From: Nectonema munidae
Taxonomy: Eukaryota > Nematomorpha > Nectonematoida > Nectonematidae
Direction: 5' to 3'
DNA length: 64,000 nt
NCBI GenBank assembly: GCA_030549495.1
Contig: JAUIRK010000889.1
Location: 498,501 to 562,500 of the forward strand
Every line of letters begins with the position of its first letter. The stretch's first letter is position 1. Positions 1-12,500 of this stretch are shown in pieces. The position numbers and the translations under genes are program-made. The notes beneath the pieces are model-generated. The model made no database searches, was not told the origin of the DNA, and was given only the letters and a program-made list of their open reading frames with translations.

Positions 1-1480
1 TTGAAATTGTTCATATAAAAATTTTTTGTATTTCATTTGTCAGTAAATTAGGTATATCGATAAGACTTACATTGTTTTGGCTACAAATTCGTTATCGGCT
101 GATATTCTCTACATTATTTCTTCTATACTTTTTACAGTATGTAATTTTACTATTCATTCTTTGATTATCCCTTTTGGCAGCTCTTTTTTCATTAGAAATT
201 TATTTTCTGTATTCTGTTTTCGAAAAAAACGGATTTATTTTGAACAGATTTTTTTCGCTCTTAAAGCATTCTGATTAATATTCTTGATGATCTTAGGCTT
301 TTTTATCAGGTTATATGGAGAGATGATATTCAGCCTGAATATTATTTGTCAACCAATCTCAGTGGAAAAGTTTTTTTCTGATGAAATCATTCGTGATGTT
401 CATTTTTCAATTACAAATAGTTTTCGACCTCCTTCATCTGTAAGACTCTTGCTTACACGTAAAAGGAAAAAGATGGACAAATTCAATTAAAATTTAAAAT
501 TATCTTGAAATTTCCACATTGGCATCTATGCCATTTTTGATAATTCTTGTCTATTGTAAATTTTCAGATTTCCTACCATTCTTATTTAATAATGATAAAT
601 GTAATCCTAGACGATAAGCAGGAACTTCTTTTTCACAGTCAAAATGTTTTTTGAAGCACGCAATATTAGATCATTAAAACACTTCATAATTCATTGGAAC
701 ATGGCAGATCTTCCATTTAGTCAAAATACATACTTATTTTTTTAAATTATTTCTTTTGTTCACACGTTCTGTTTTCAATTATTTTTCAGGTTGCTTTCTC
801 CGCTCATATTAATAATCTTCAAAAGATTTTATAATACGTTTTGTTTTTTTTAATAAATATTTCATACTAAACATGATTGAAAAAAGTATTATAAGCCAAA
901 ATTATTTTTTTCATATTTTTACTATATATCCAATATATAACTATTTTTTGAAATTTTTTTATAGAATTGATTTTCAGCTACACATCACTAATTTAATTGA
1001 CACTTCCAGATATTTTTTAACTGCATTGGCCAAAATGAAGTACATAAATAAAATAAGCATAGTCGATTTAGTATAAAAAGAGATATTTTATTTGAAATTT
1101 TAAAAATATTCTTGATAATTTTTAGACGTAAACCGCAAATCTGAAAAACTTTATTTTGAAACCCTAAATGCGAAAACTTAGCCCAAAAATGAAAGCAGCA
1201 TCTTCAATTTGGTATAAAAAAGATATTTTATTTAAATTTTAAAAATATTCTTAAGATATGATTAAGACTTTCATACATTTTAAAACATCTAAATGCAAAA
1301 TCTGAGTTCCGAAATAAAACTAGTATGGTTGATTTGGTATAAAAACGTATTTTCCATGTAAAATTAGAGGGAATATTTTTGGAGATAGTTTTCAGACTTA
1401 AACCGGAAATTTGATTGATAAAATTTGAGATAATATTTTTGAAGACAGTTTATATTTTTTTGTTATCCTCATAAATTTTT
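1..1480 (+). repeat. Unclassified long interspersed repeat R1, copy 1
   Basis: This stretch matches 30660-31790 in the same orientation and 40860-42030 in the opposite orientation over many blocks (for example TTCTTCTATACTTT, CTGATGAAATCAT, CAATATTAGATCATTA, AAATATTTCATACT). Its right part (about 1060-1440) contains two or three diverged units of roughly 135 bp, each with GGTATAAAAA and CTAAATGCGAAAAC-like blocks. No protein similarity was recognised. It may extend left of the window. Confidence 0.7.
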
Positions 1481-2277
1481 TGATTCAGAAACATATTTCA
1501 TATGGCTAAAAAATTATCTTATACTTTGTTCTCAAAAGAAGGTTTAAATGAAATAGTGTCACGATTCGCTAGAGAACATTGAAAGTTAATTAAGTTTTGC
1601 AGTGGCACACATTGAATATATGCTACTAATAAATTTATATAACAACTTCTATGCTACAACTCGATTCGAATTTGTTTACATTACTAATGACTTTTGTGCC
1701 TGCTCATAAAATTATTATTTTATTAACATCGTGAAACATGGTTTATAAAGAAGGAAATATAACATCACTATTGCCTCTAGTGTAATACTTTTATTCAAGT
1801 AGTAAACATTTATGTGTAATACTAAACATAAAAAATATATTCTACGTTTAATATAGTATGTATGATTTTTTATTGTTGTAATATGTCATGAATTTTAGCA
1901 CTTTGACTATAAAAGCTTGCATGAAATGACATCACATCTTTCATCCATAAACGAAGGAATAAAATTAAGGTAAGTTGTTTTTATCTTCATTGTCTATTTA
2001 TCCATTTTCCTGATATCGGGTCCGACTGTCTAGACCCCTGTTATCCTAAATTTTTTCAACCAGGGATGACAAATGATATAGGTAAATTTGAAGCGGGTCA
2101 TTTCGGCCTCAAGAAAATTTGGCCTGAAAACAATTACGCCTCGAGAATTCTGTCTATGGACAATTCAACATATAAATATATTGATACTAATATTATCAGA
2201 AAGCTGAATTGTTCTTGAATCCTCAGCAGCAAACATCAAGATCAAGACAGTCATGGAAACAATTAGTTAGTAATAAA
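1481..2277. other. No gene seen
   Basis: AT-rich sequence. A short segment at 2090-2160 (GCGGGTCATTTCGGCCTC) is less AT-rich and may be a worn repeat. No open frame with recognisable product and no exon-like segment was found. Confidence 0.5.
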
Positions 2278-2436
2278 TTTTATTAGTATTGTTTATTTTT
2301 AATGAGTTTCATGTACATAAACCACGGAAGGAATCATGCACGGACGGGGGAAGGAGCTCAGAGATAGAATAAAAAAAGAAATTTAGTGGTTTAGGTACAT
2401 GAAACTCTTTAAAAAATAAATAATACTAATACTAAT
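2278..2436. repeat. Foldback palindrome (MITE-like)
   Basis: Arms of about 46 bp at 2282-2325 and 2388-2433 are inverted copies with only a few mismatches, around a 60-bp GC-richer loop. The shared arm contains GAGTTTCATGTAC and AAACCAC. It is probably a small non-autonomous element; no target duplication was identified. Confidence 0.7.
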
Positions 2437-2689
2437 TTGAGTAGTCAATATTGATCACCTTATGATCTTAATCTTCCTCGCTTATTTATTCCTAATCTGT
2501 TTCGTTACCTCCTGAAAGGGTGAAAACCCTTCTTCTGCAAGGCATGTAGTTGAAACTGAAATAATGATTGGTTAAAACAAGTTATGTCCGTTTTATTTTT
2601 GTTACTGCTTTTTGTTTCAATTTCTTTCTCAAACATCTTGAATTGATCGAGAACAATACGTTTTGTGATCTTGGAAAGAAAGAAAATCT

Positions 2690-2835
2690 AACCCGTGAGT
2701 AGGGTTGGTTAGATGCTGGATTCGATAACTCAAGGTCTTGGGTTCGATCCCGCATCAAGCCTGCTTTCCTCATAGTTCGATATAAGCGGCGCACTTGTGC
2801 CTTCTCGATGAAAACACCCTATGGTACATTTGGTA
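2690..2835 (+). mobile_element. tRNA-derived SINE, copy 1
   Basis: The head has a pol III B box GGTTCGATCCC at 2741 and an A-box-like GGTTGGTTAGATG about 40 bp before it. The body (CATAGTTCGATATAAGC, then TGTGCCTTCTCGATGAAAAC) is shared with the copies at 23768-23910 and, inverted, 4165-4305. That sharing shows a dispersed family rather than a tRNA gene. Confidence 0.75.
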
Positions 2836-2971
2836 CCTTTAACCCAGTGAGTGCATTAGCATTTATTCATATTTAGGGTGCTACGAATAAAGACAAATGT
2901 AATAGAGTGACAGTATATACACACTAACAACTACAACAAAAGTGTCATATTTTGTTCTAGAAAATTTAATA

Positions 2972-3075
2972 TTAACCCTTTAGGGACAAAAAATCGCTTG
3001 CCTTAAATATATAAAATTTCATTGAATAAGTAAGTAGACCATTAGTCTAAAAAATTCTCGTCCTCAGAGGGTTAG
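2972..3075. mobile_element. Short TTAA-type MITE (piggyBac-like), worn
   Basis: It begins TTAACCCTTTAGGGAC and its right end read in reverse is CTAACCCTCTGAGGAC. The inverted ends begin CCCT and sit beside a TTAA (left) and TTAG (right), the pattern of piggyBac-mobilised MITEs. About 100 bp with no coding capacity. Confidence 0.5.
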
Positions 3076-4164
3076 GGGGAAAATAATCAAATTGACCATG
3101 GAAATATTCCTGTCATTTACAAGTGGTCCACATGGATCACAATGAGCAACATCAGTCACACCACTATTTCCCAACCTCCAATGGCCTATGTTGACGGAAT
3201 TATTTTAAAGAAACATCCTTCACTTATAAAATATTTAATAGAATATAATTTCCTTCAGAATAAAGAAAATGCATATAAAAGCCTGAATTAAACATCTTGT
3301 ACTTCCAAAATAAACCAAGGCCCTTCATGTATGCAAAGAGGGAGGATATAACATAATCGGATAAACTATTCTAATTCCTTAATGATTCTATATCTCCCAA
3401 ATGTTTGGTTTGATATTACTGATTTTGGTTCCGTTATCACTACTTTCACATATATCCTACGCTGTAAGCAAGCGGAGCAAAAAGGGACAATATACACGTC
3501 TAAAATTTTGAAATTAATAAAAATTCTAATAGAATTTAGAAAATATAAAATGTATTGTGATTTTATACATTATCAGCAATCTCAGAACATCTTAATCTTT
3601 TCTACAGATGACTGATTTAAAATAATGAGAACACTGCATTAGAGATTTCGTCACCATGCTCGCATTCTTTTTTGGATTTAGACACCCCGAAAAAATTTGT
3701 AGGATTTTCATTACTTAAATTTTTATTCACATTACTAAATCAATTTTCTACCATAAAATCTGTGCGAAAGAACAAAAGTATATTGGCTTCTTTCGAATAG
3801 TGGGTGAAGAATTTTAACCTTTTTTTATATCCAAAATTCATAGCTACATAAAGTATTTCTTTGTTTTCATCAATTTTTGGTTTTTGGCTGCAAATTGTCT
3901 ATGGGGCGAAATGCCTGTCGACCGTTATTTAAATATTTTTTTAATTATAAGGGCTAGCTACTTAAACGTTGGCTTTTGCTGCTTATAAAAACTTGAAAAT
4001 ATCAAATAAACTCTAATTCTTTATGCCTCCTATTATTTTGAAATTATTCTGAGAACAGACGGTTCCATTTTAAAATAGTGAAAATTGCTTTATTAGTTTA
4101 TTTTGTTTCCTTTCTCTTATGTTAATTATGTAGCAAATTTTTCAATTTTGAGTAAAAGTTTAGG
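3076..4164. other. No gene seen
   Basis: AT-rich sequence with no recognisable coding or repeat structure. Short open frames here have no family resemblance and no splice context. Confidence 0.5.
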
Positions 4165-4305
4165 TGCAGCAGATGTATTTTCATTGACCAGACACTGATG
4201 TACCGCTTATGTCAAACTATGAACAAATTCGTGTCGATGAGAAATCGAATCCAGAGGCTTCCGTGCTATGTCCATCATCTCAACCAACCTGCCATGCCAC
4301 CCATA
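4165..4305 (-). mobile_element. tRNA-derived SINE, copy 2 (minus strand)
   Basis: Read on the minus strand it has GGTTGGTTGAGATG (A-box-like), GGATTCGATTTC (B box) and then CATAGTTTGACATAAGC and GGTCAATGAAAATAC, the same order and spacing as copy 1, more diverged. Confidence 0.65.
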
Positions 4306-4589
4306 GAGCATTAATAGCAAAGGTGCAGATTTGTGCGAATGTGTTCTTAAATTCAGTTAAAATACAAATTATATTTAGAAACTGTTCTGATACACACAAA
4401 GTCCAAAAATATTTGCTGTTTTATAAAAAATTTTTTTGTATTTAAAAATTGTTGTATGCTGAGTTTTTTAGTTTACTTTAATTAAATTTTAAATGTTTTA
4501 GATGAAAAGTTAACTTTTTTTTTACAAAAAATCCTTATTTAACATATCTTTTTTAAAAATTTTAATTAATAATTTTTTGAATTTTTTTG

Positions 4590-4705
4590 TGTTGGGGCAT
4601 TTTTTCCTAATTTTAAATTGGGGCATTTTTACTGGGCGCATTTTTTCCTACTTTTTAATTGGAAGCATTTTTCCCAACTTTTTAATTGGGGCATTTTTTC
4701 TGTGC
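4590..4705. repeat. Minisatellite, about 33-bp unit
   Basis: Three to four tandem units share TGGGGCATTTTTTCC and a T-rich tail ending TTTTTAATTGG. Variants GGGCGCATTTTTT and GGAAGCATTTTTCC show divergence between units. Confidence 0.7.
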
Positions 4706-5510
4706 ACTATATTGGATATGCAAATTTAATTAAAATATTTTCGCTGGAAGTATAGTATTTAAATTCACCAATTTTGTAAAAAAAAATATAAAGTAGTTTT
4801 ATAAATTTCGGACTTCAGGTATGCGCTGAATACACTCTATTTTAAAGGATTGCTTGAATATTTGGTCTCCCGTGGTATTTCCAGACCACTAATTTTGAAA
4901 ATTGCAACAAAAAAATTTCACCCCCCCAATAATTTTGAGGATGTGCGCCCCTGCTGTGGATGTACTAAAAAAATTAAATTTTTTTGCAATTTAAGACAAA
5001 TAAAAATAAAATCAAAACAAAGCATGTTGTGGAATTTATACAGAAATTATCTTAGTAACGTACTAAAATAAAACTTTACTTACGTGAATAATTAATGATG
5101 AAAAACTTAAGTTTAATTTTGTCAACAACAAATGATTGAAACTCTTGGTTGTAGATGAATGAGGCGTAACATAAATTCAGGACTATTTTCAGCTGTAATC
5201 CGTTCAAGAAAAAACAATAGAAAAAGCTTGTTCAGCAAATGAGAAGCTTCACTATATAAAATATTTCTTTACATGAGAGCTTGGAATAACACAGTCACAT
5301 ACAATAATAGTGTGTTGCCGTTGGAATAATACTACGATCATTTGAAAATTTTTATTACTTCTGTAAATCAAGTACGAATGCATCAACTTTTGAAGATGTA
5401 TATTGTTCCATTTTTTTCTTTCAAATTCAATCGTTATTTTCTAATTTTTTAGTCGTCTAAGCATTCAAGCGAAGAATATTCTTCTATAACTAGTGAGATT
5501 ATAGAAATGT
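4706..5510. other. No gene seen
   Basis: AT-rich, with a short C-run at about 4920. The segment 5453-5519 has an acceptor-like start and an open frame but fits no splice phase (see rejected items). Confidence 0.4.
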
Positions 5511-5590
5511 CGCAATCAAGTATCGAACCCGGTACGACGACCAAATCAAGAAGCTATGCTTCAACCATCAGTCCCATCTGAGAAGCAAAC
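5511..5590 (-). mobile_element. tRNA-like SINE head (minus strand)
   Basis: On the minus strand TGGGACTGATGG (A-box-like) is followed after about 35 bp by GGGTTCGATACTTG (B box GTTCGATAC). The ends do not pair as an acceptor stem, so this is a SINE head or tRNA pseudogene rather than a functional tRNA. Confidence 0.5.
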
Positions 5591-6471
5591 AAAAAATAGT
5601 TTTTTTTGGAATTTTCCGATGTAAATATTAGCAGTATTCATGCTGGATGGAACCAAAATTTTTTTGGTGTCGAAACCAAGTAGCAAGCTAATCTTACTCG
5701 TGCTTAATTGTAACTTCTAGTTTATCATTGAGAAAGCCTACATGCAAACTTTTCGGTTTTTGCTGGATCATGCGGATTTAGACGATTCAACCCAGTTCCC
5801 GTTGCGATAAATATTTTAGTTTAAAAAATAACTTGAAAAATTATTATTTTTCTATTTGTTAAAACAGTAAACATATTATTTTATTATACTTAATTCCAAA
5901 CTCATCGACTGATTATGAAAGAATTTACCGTATTGTAAAATAGATGCTAACTAAACGTCAAACAATCGTGCTAACATCACAACAATTGATAAATGTCAAG
6001 TTTTATTTAACATCACGTATTGACATCCTTGTGACATTTCACAGAAAATCGATTCGCATACGGTGTCATCACTAAACTTTTTTAAATCTTTAAAAAAGCC
6101 ATATTAAATCATCATATCATTCAGTTATCTACTTATTTAATTCCTCAATAACATCAGGATTTTGCTTAAATATGAATTGAGGATTTATCCATTCTAATTC
6201 CGTCCAACTTTAAAAACAATAACAAAAATACAACTGCCATGACTATTATTATTTATAAATTTCCACAGTTTTAAGAAAGTAAAGAATCTTTATTTTATTT
6301 TTGTTAAATTCCACCTCAGTAAATACCTGTATGTAAGTGTGTCAAAATATATTAAAACTAATTATGAATAATAATTTTTAAAGAAATAAATATTCTCACG
6401 GACTCTATTCTTTTTTATTATATATTTTATTTACATTCGATATTTTTGCTAAATTTCTTTGTTTGTTTTAG
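5591..6471. other. No gene seen
   Basis: AT-rich sequence leading up to the first visible supervillin exon. It is presumably intron, because that exon begins with a split codon. Confidence 0.45.
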
Positions 6472-6556
6472 GTTAGAACTATTAGAGCAGAATGCAAATC
6501 AAAGACTGAAATGCAGAGAAAATGACATTTTTGCTGAATTATCAGAAATAAGAAGT
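6472..6556 (+). CDS. SVIL: Supervillin-like exon 1 of those visible (coil-like segment)
   Basis: A T-rich tract ending in AG precedes the exon and GTAAGC follows it. The reading frame starts with the last base of a split codon and gives 28 residues rich in Leu, Glu, Gln and Arg (LELLEQNANQRLKC...AELSEIRS), which looks like a short coiled coil. It ends in phase 0, matching the next exon. An upstream exon must exist because the first codon is split; none was recognised in the 6.4 kb to the left. Confidence 0.7.
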
Positions 6557-9500
6557 GTAAGCTATTCATAATATGATTAAAAAAATAAGATATATGATAA
6601 GAAATTTGATAGCGAGCCAAAGAAGACGTTCTACGTCTAGTCTCCTCCCTCTACTACAATAGAAATCCCATATTAAGAACATTTCAATAGATAAAAATGT
6701 GTTAAGAGTTACAGCGTTAAATATAATATATAAATTTTCAATGCACAAAAATATTAGAAAAATATTTATAGCGTATATAAATCTTCGTTTTTGACATAGT
6801 ATGGGATTTAGCTCTTTTATGTATAAGGCTTCACACATTTTGCATTCATCATAATAATTAAATAAATTGATGGAAAGTTTATCGATCAGAGTTAAGTTTT
6901 TTTCGCTCGACGATAAAGACAACAGACATCCCTAATTTGTGTAAATTAGAAAAATTCAAACTTCAGTATTGATTCAACAAAATCTGTAACTCGAGTTTCA
7001 CCATAGTTTTTTACTTTAATATATATAGTATATGATAACTGTATTTTGGGTATTTTATTGATATTTTGTAGGCTAACCACACCCACGTAATACACGCAAA
7101 AACTAACATCTGTTTACCTCTACCCAAGTTAATATATTTTCCAGTGATTGGAATAATTAGGGTTTCCTAGCCATATGTAGAAGCCTGCAAAAAGCCAGCA
7201 GAACCTTGTGGTGGATTTTTGCGGGTTGGCTGAAATTACACTGGTTTATCGCTGCTGCTGCGAAAGTGTAACAAAATTCTACACTTTTCCCTGAGAGTCT
7301 TTTATGGAAATACTCTCTCAGTTTAAACAAAGCTTTGTTTTGAACTGATAGATTATACTCATATGAAGATAGTATAATTTAGGGGCTAACAACAACAACA
7401 ACAACATTACGGTTTCTCAATTCACTATTTATAAATAAGATATTGTTCGCAAGAGAAGGTAATATCTGGAACAGTTAAGATAACATTTTTTCACTGCCGA
7501 CATGGGTAACCTTGATGCCAAATCTTTCTAAGGAAGTGGTTACACGTCATAAATAGTTCAGGCAAGGTAATATCGATTTTGCTTCATATTAAGTTTAAAA
7601 ATATTTTATCCGTCAATTTTTATTCCTTTCTTTCTTAAAATTTTTGGTGTCTACGCTATTAATTCATAATTTACTTTTGTTTACATTTACACACATTCTT
7701 ATACTGTAAAATGATTCCCTAAAATTTAATTGAAAGAATTTATCAAGTAAAATGCTAATCATTTATTAATAGCAGACTTCATAAAACAGTTATGATCTTC
7801 TAGCCTTCATATATTTTGGTTGAGCAAAATAAAAATTGCAAGGGAGTTTGATGAATAAATTCCTTAATGTCCATTTTCTCCGTCTTACCAATTTCGGCTA
7901 CAAATAATACTGTGCTTCTAATAGAGACACTTATAGGAAAGCTTTTCTTTTAATTTAATAGCGCTCATTACCCTTGACTTTGAGAAACATTATAAAGATA
8001 CTTTTTTAGATTAAATTTACTTGTTTATATATAATTCAAAACAATTTAAGTGTCTACTAGTCTAGACACATAACCTGCACTTGTTTTTATCAATATTAAT
8101 TGATACTATCCAAAATATTTATGCTGGCATTAAATGTTTCCATGGCATGTTGGACAGGGAAAGAAGATACACTTTAATTAAAAGGTTCAAAAAGTTAAAA
8201 ATCATGTAAATAATTTCATAAATTAGAAATCAAGTAAATAATAAAATATTTCAACAAGTCTTACTCTTTATTTGAAAAGTTTACTAAAAGGCTAAAAACC
8301 TTGTAAACAATTTGATATTTAAAAGTCATATGCCGTAGAGATTTCTTCTACTTTATTAAGATTTCAAATTTTTTTTTCTTTATTTCAGTAATTAACGACG
8401 TAATTTCAAATTAAAATGACTTAAAAATGATCATTTCAACAATTACTTCTCAACCGTAAAAAGTCTTACAGTGAAATATTCATACAACAAATTGTCCTGT
8501 CAGCAATTTTTAAATTGTGACCAATGAATTTCTCTTTTTATTAGCAAACCCAAGGCGCTCTTGCAGGAAAACTGGAAGCTTTGGAAAAGTTGAGACAACG
8601 CACTAATTATGAACAGCACTTTCAAAAAAGATTGCCCCTCCAAAGTCTTCCCCCAACCCCAAAAACTCCCCTAAACAAAGTCAATCATCTTGGGGTTAGC
8701 AAGAGTTGCTCCTTTAAAAAATCCCATCCTCCATCAAATCCTTCTTTCTTTTCCCGACTTCAAGATGACCTTGATCTTTTTTGGGAAGGAAATAAAGGCA
8801 ACATTCTATTGTTATATTTTTTCCATATCTTTGTTTAGTGAAACCAATCTAAAATATAATATCATGGTATATCAATGATGCAAAAGAATATTCTCAATAT
8901 CAAGAGTAAATTACTAAAATTTAAAGAAATTGTAAATATCTTCGGAATGGTATAAAAACAGGAGAAAAACGAACATGATAAGAAAAGGTGTAAATTTATT
9001 TACCAAAAAAGGGTGATTTAGAAAAGATAAAAAATATTGTAAGGGTTATTCAAGGGAAAAATAATATTGTCTTAGGTAAGATAACTTCTATAAATATGCT
9101 CCTGTTTCTTCAGTTAAAGCAGAAAAATCATTTTTTTTATATAAACATATTATGTGTCAAAAAAGGAGATTATGAGTTGAAAATCTAAAAAAGTTACTTG
9201 TTATAACTTGTAATCAAAACATATAACATAACATATTTATTTAAGCAAAATAGAGGTCAGTGCCTGTAAAATTTGCATCTTGATACTATTAAATAATAAA
9301 ATATAATATTCTAGACTGCCAAAATAAATCAATTGTTATCAAAATCGTTGACTGTAAGAGAATTAACAACTTCACCCGGCAAGGAATCCCAATCATCAAA
9401 GGCTCTTTGTGTTAAATAAGTTTGACGATGGTTGTTTTGAAAACTTTCAGCTTTAAACTTTAACAATGCGATCGAGAAATTCTTGCAGAAAACTCTGCCA

Positions 9501-12500
9501 AACATCTTCTTTTATTTTCATATTATTCTTTATAATGTTGAAAGTGGTGATCATTTTCAAATTTGGTAACATTGAAATATTTTTTTAGTAAAATCTTTAA
9601 TTTGATTGGGATATTTTGTAAAATAATATAATTGCATTTTTTTCAAATTTGTTTTGCTTTTTTATAAATTTTTTATGTCTAAACATTTGGTTTTTAAAGT
9701 TATATCAATTAACAGATCCAGATAAAATAACAACCTACAAAATATAGATTTTTTGGACTACTTTATTATTATATTCAAACAATTTTACAAAGGTGATCGC
9801 AAATAACAATGACATCAAATCGATATTTGCATCGTGGCGCGTTTTAAGCCATTCAATGTGACCCACTGCTTAAAATTCTTCTCTTGACATGATAGATACT
9901 ACATTATTTTGTGTCAATTGTATTTTAAATTCAGGCTTATGTTTTAACAATATTAGATAAGATCTGACCTTATTTATAAATCTTTCATTTCTAAGGGTTT
10001 TTAAAAAGATTAAGATTAATAAATTATGATATTTTTTTATAGCTAAATTTTTCAGTTTATCTTGTAATGATAAATGACTTTTTTTTACAAAGAATTACAT
10101 GACTTTTTTTGAAGTTTTTTATAACTAATATTTGTTTTTTTCAAATTTAACTTTTTATAAGAAGATATCAAGTTTTTATATCTTTAATTTTTAGATAATA
10201 TTCACTTTTTATATTAAGTTTTAAACAAAATTTACTAAAAGAGATCATTTTTATTATTTTTTTCGGTATCTACATCTTTTTTTTATATAGAGCAAATTAG
10301 TAAAATTAATTTTCATTAAATATTTATAAACAAAACCAACACTACATACATTTTTGTAGTAACGCTAGAGTATAACAATAACAATATTTATTTCTAATAA
10401 GTTGATTTTTATTACTTTTAAAACAATAATGTAATTTTTATTTTTATAAATAAAATTTAGCCAAAGAAAATCATGAGAGCTTTACTGAAAAGATTCAAAA
10501 ATTTTCACAAAGCGATTTTGATATTAGCACTGATCTGAATAATGCTTCTAGTGAACTTTCAACGCCCTGTTTTCATGAACTTAAAATTGAAGATTTAAAC
10601 CACCTAGTCCCATCAAATCCTATGAAGTTGCATTTTGCTATGATTTTTTAAGTTTTTATTAAAATACTTTTTTCATAATTTCAAGGTTACGTAATTTCAC
10701 AAAGCCAAAGTGTGCAAGAAATTTTAAATATAATAAGTTAAAAGATACAGCTTTCTCAGAAAAGGAAATGAGCTTATCAGCTGATTGCTTAAGAAATCGA
10801 AATTTGTCAAGTGCCAAGTCAAAATGGCATGAAAGTATAACTCCTAACGCCAAAGTTTCAAAAACTAAAGACTCCTCCATCAACAATGGATTCACTACAG
10901 AAGCTATAAATGGCTTATCTTCGAAAGAGGATTACACGAGCGTTAAGTTAAAAAGGGCTGACTCCATGAATCGCCATATTCCTGACAAAGACAGTAGTCT
11001 GAAGGACATTGACCAGCCTTCCAAGTATTTGATTGAAGTTAAAGGACAACGGAATATCATAAGTTGTTTAGTAGAGCCCACGTTATCCAAGGTATTTTAT
11101 TTATTTTTGTAGCTTGTGTATATTCAATTTATAAAAAAAATATTCGTTTAACTTAAAAATTATGACAGTCTTCTCTAGTCTAAAAAACTGTTTGATTTTG
11201 TTATTAATTAAAATTTTTATTGAAACCACCGAAAATATTTAAATAAGAAAAGGTGAGTTAATAAGTATAAAAATATGGATTTAAATTTATCCAAAGTAAT
11301 CATATTTTTTCAATATAAAATATCATTGGTTGTAAATTCTAGTCTTATTCGGACACTAGCAAATTAATTTTCTCGTTGAAAATATAATATAATGTCTGCT
11401 ATTTAAAATATATACTAATTATTTATATTTAATATGAAAAAATAATAAAAATATAATAAAAAAACAAAAGCAATTTCAGTAATAAAATATATAAAACAAC
11501 CCATTATAATTTTATTCACTATTTCCTAAAAACTCAAAAGAATGCAGACTTGAGACAACCCATCTAATTCTATTCATTGTAATATGTAAAATATTATATT
11601 CCCATAAAAACATGCTTTCCTCTGTGATTCATTTGATATATATATTAAATGGGCGAGCGACTGTTATTTTTTTTTATAAAAAAGCTAGCTTGTTTTTGCT
11701 TTGTTATAATAAAATAGCAACATTGTGAAAAACATTGTTTTTTTTTGAATATTCACTCAATTACACATTAATATGTTTGTTGTATATTATTATTATTATT
11801 ATTATAAAACAGCGGTCACCTATCTACAGACCACTGCAACATCTTGGTAACAATAACTGGAAAAAAGTAGTTTGTGCAAACACAATTTTTCAATGGGTCC
11901 CATGTTTGAAAGGTTTGACATTACTACTCAGAAATTTAAAATTTCGTTTTTATTTTGTCCAATAGATATGAGGGGGCCCACATCCAAAAAAGAGAACTGA
12001 TAAACTTATAATATTTGGTGCACATTCATGAGATCCAAAAAGTACTCTAAATTTGATTTACATAAGAAATTTTACTACTAAAATATTTTCAATTTCCTAT
12101 AAATAAAAATGAGTGTTCAAATAGAATTGATTGGAAATGGTTCTAGAAAAATAATAGGTTTTTGACTACACTTTATACTTTTTGTTTCATGCACTAAGTT
12201 AATATAGGATAACTTTTATGGACTGTTGATAGATGTAGTACACAAACACTCTTCTACAGATGGCTGGATGTCAGTTTTAATAGTGTTTTATTGTATTTGG
12301 TCTAAAATTTATCGAATATTATTCGGTATTTTCTTCAAAATAAAAATAATACTGTTCAAACAAAAAATGTTTACAAAATCATATAAGCTATTTTGTTTGT
12401 GTTTCGTGTCAATGAAGAGAACACTTTAGTATAAAAAATATTTTGAGTTTCCTGTTATGTGAAAATAATGTTGAATAACGCTTTTTAGCTACATTTAAAA

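Noticed and set aside
5453-5519. Possible upstream supervillin exon (acceptor TTTTTTAG, open Ser-rich frame)
   Set aside because: The only open frame ends in a phase that creates a stop when joined to the exon at 6472, and the following sequence is a tRNA-like SINE head.
5511-5590. Functional tRNA gene
   Set aside because: A and B boxes are present, but no acceptor stem pairs and the anticodon arm is not clear.
11810-12000. hAT element starting CAGCGGTCACC
   Set aside because: No inverted partner end and no 8-bp duplication were found.
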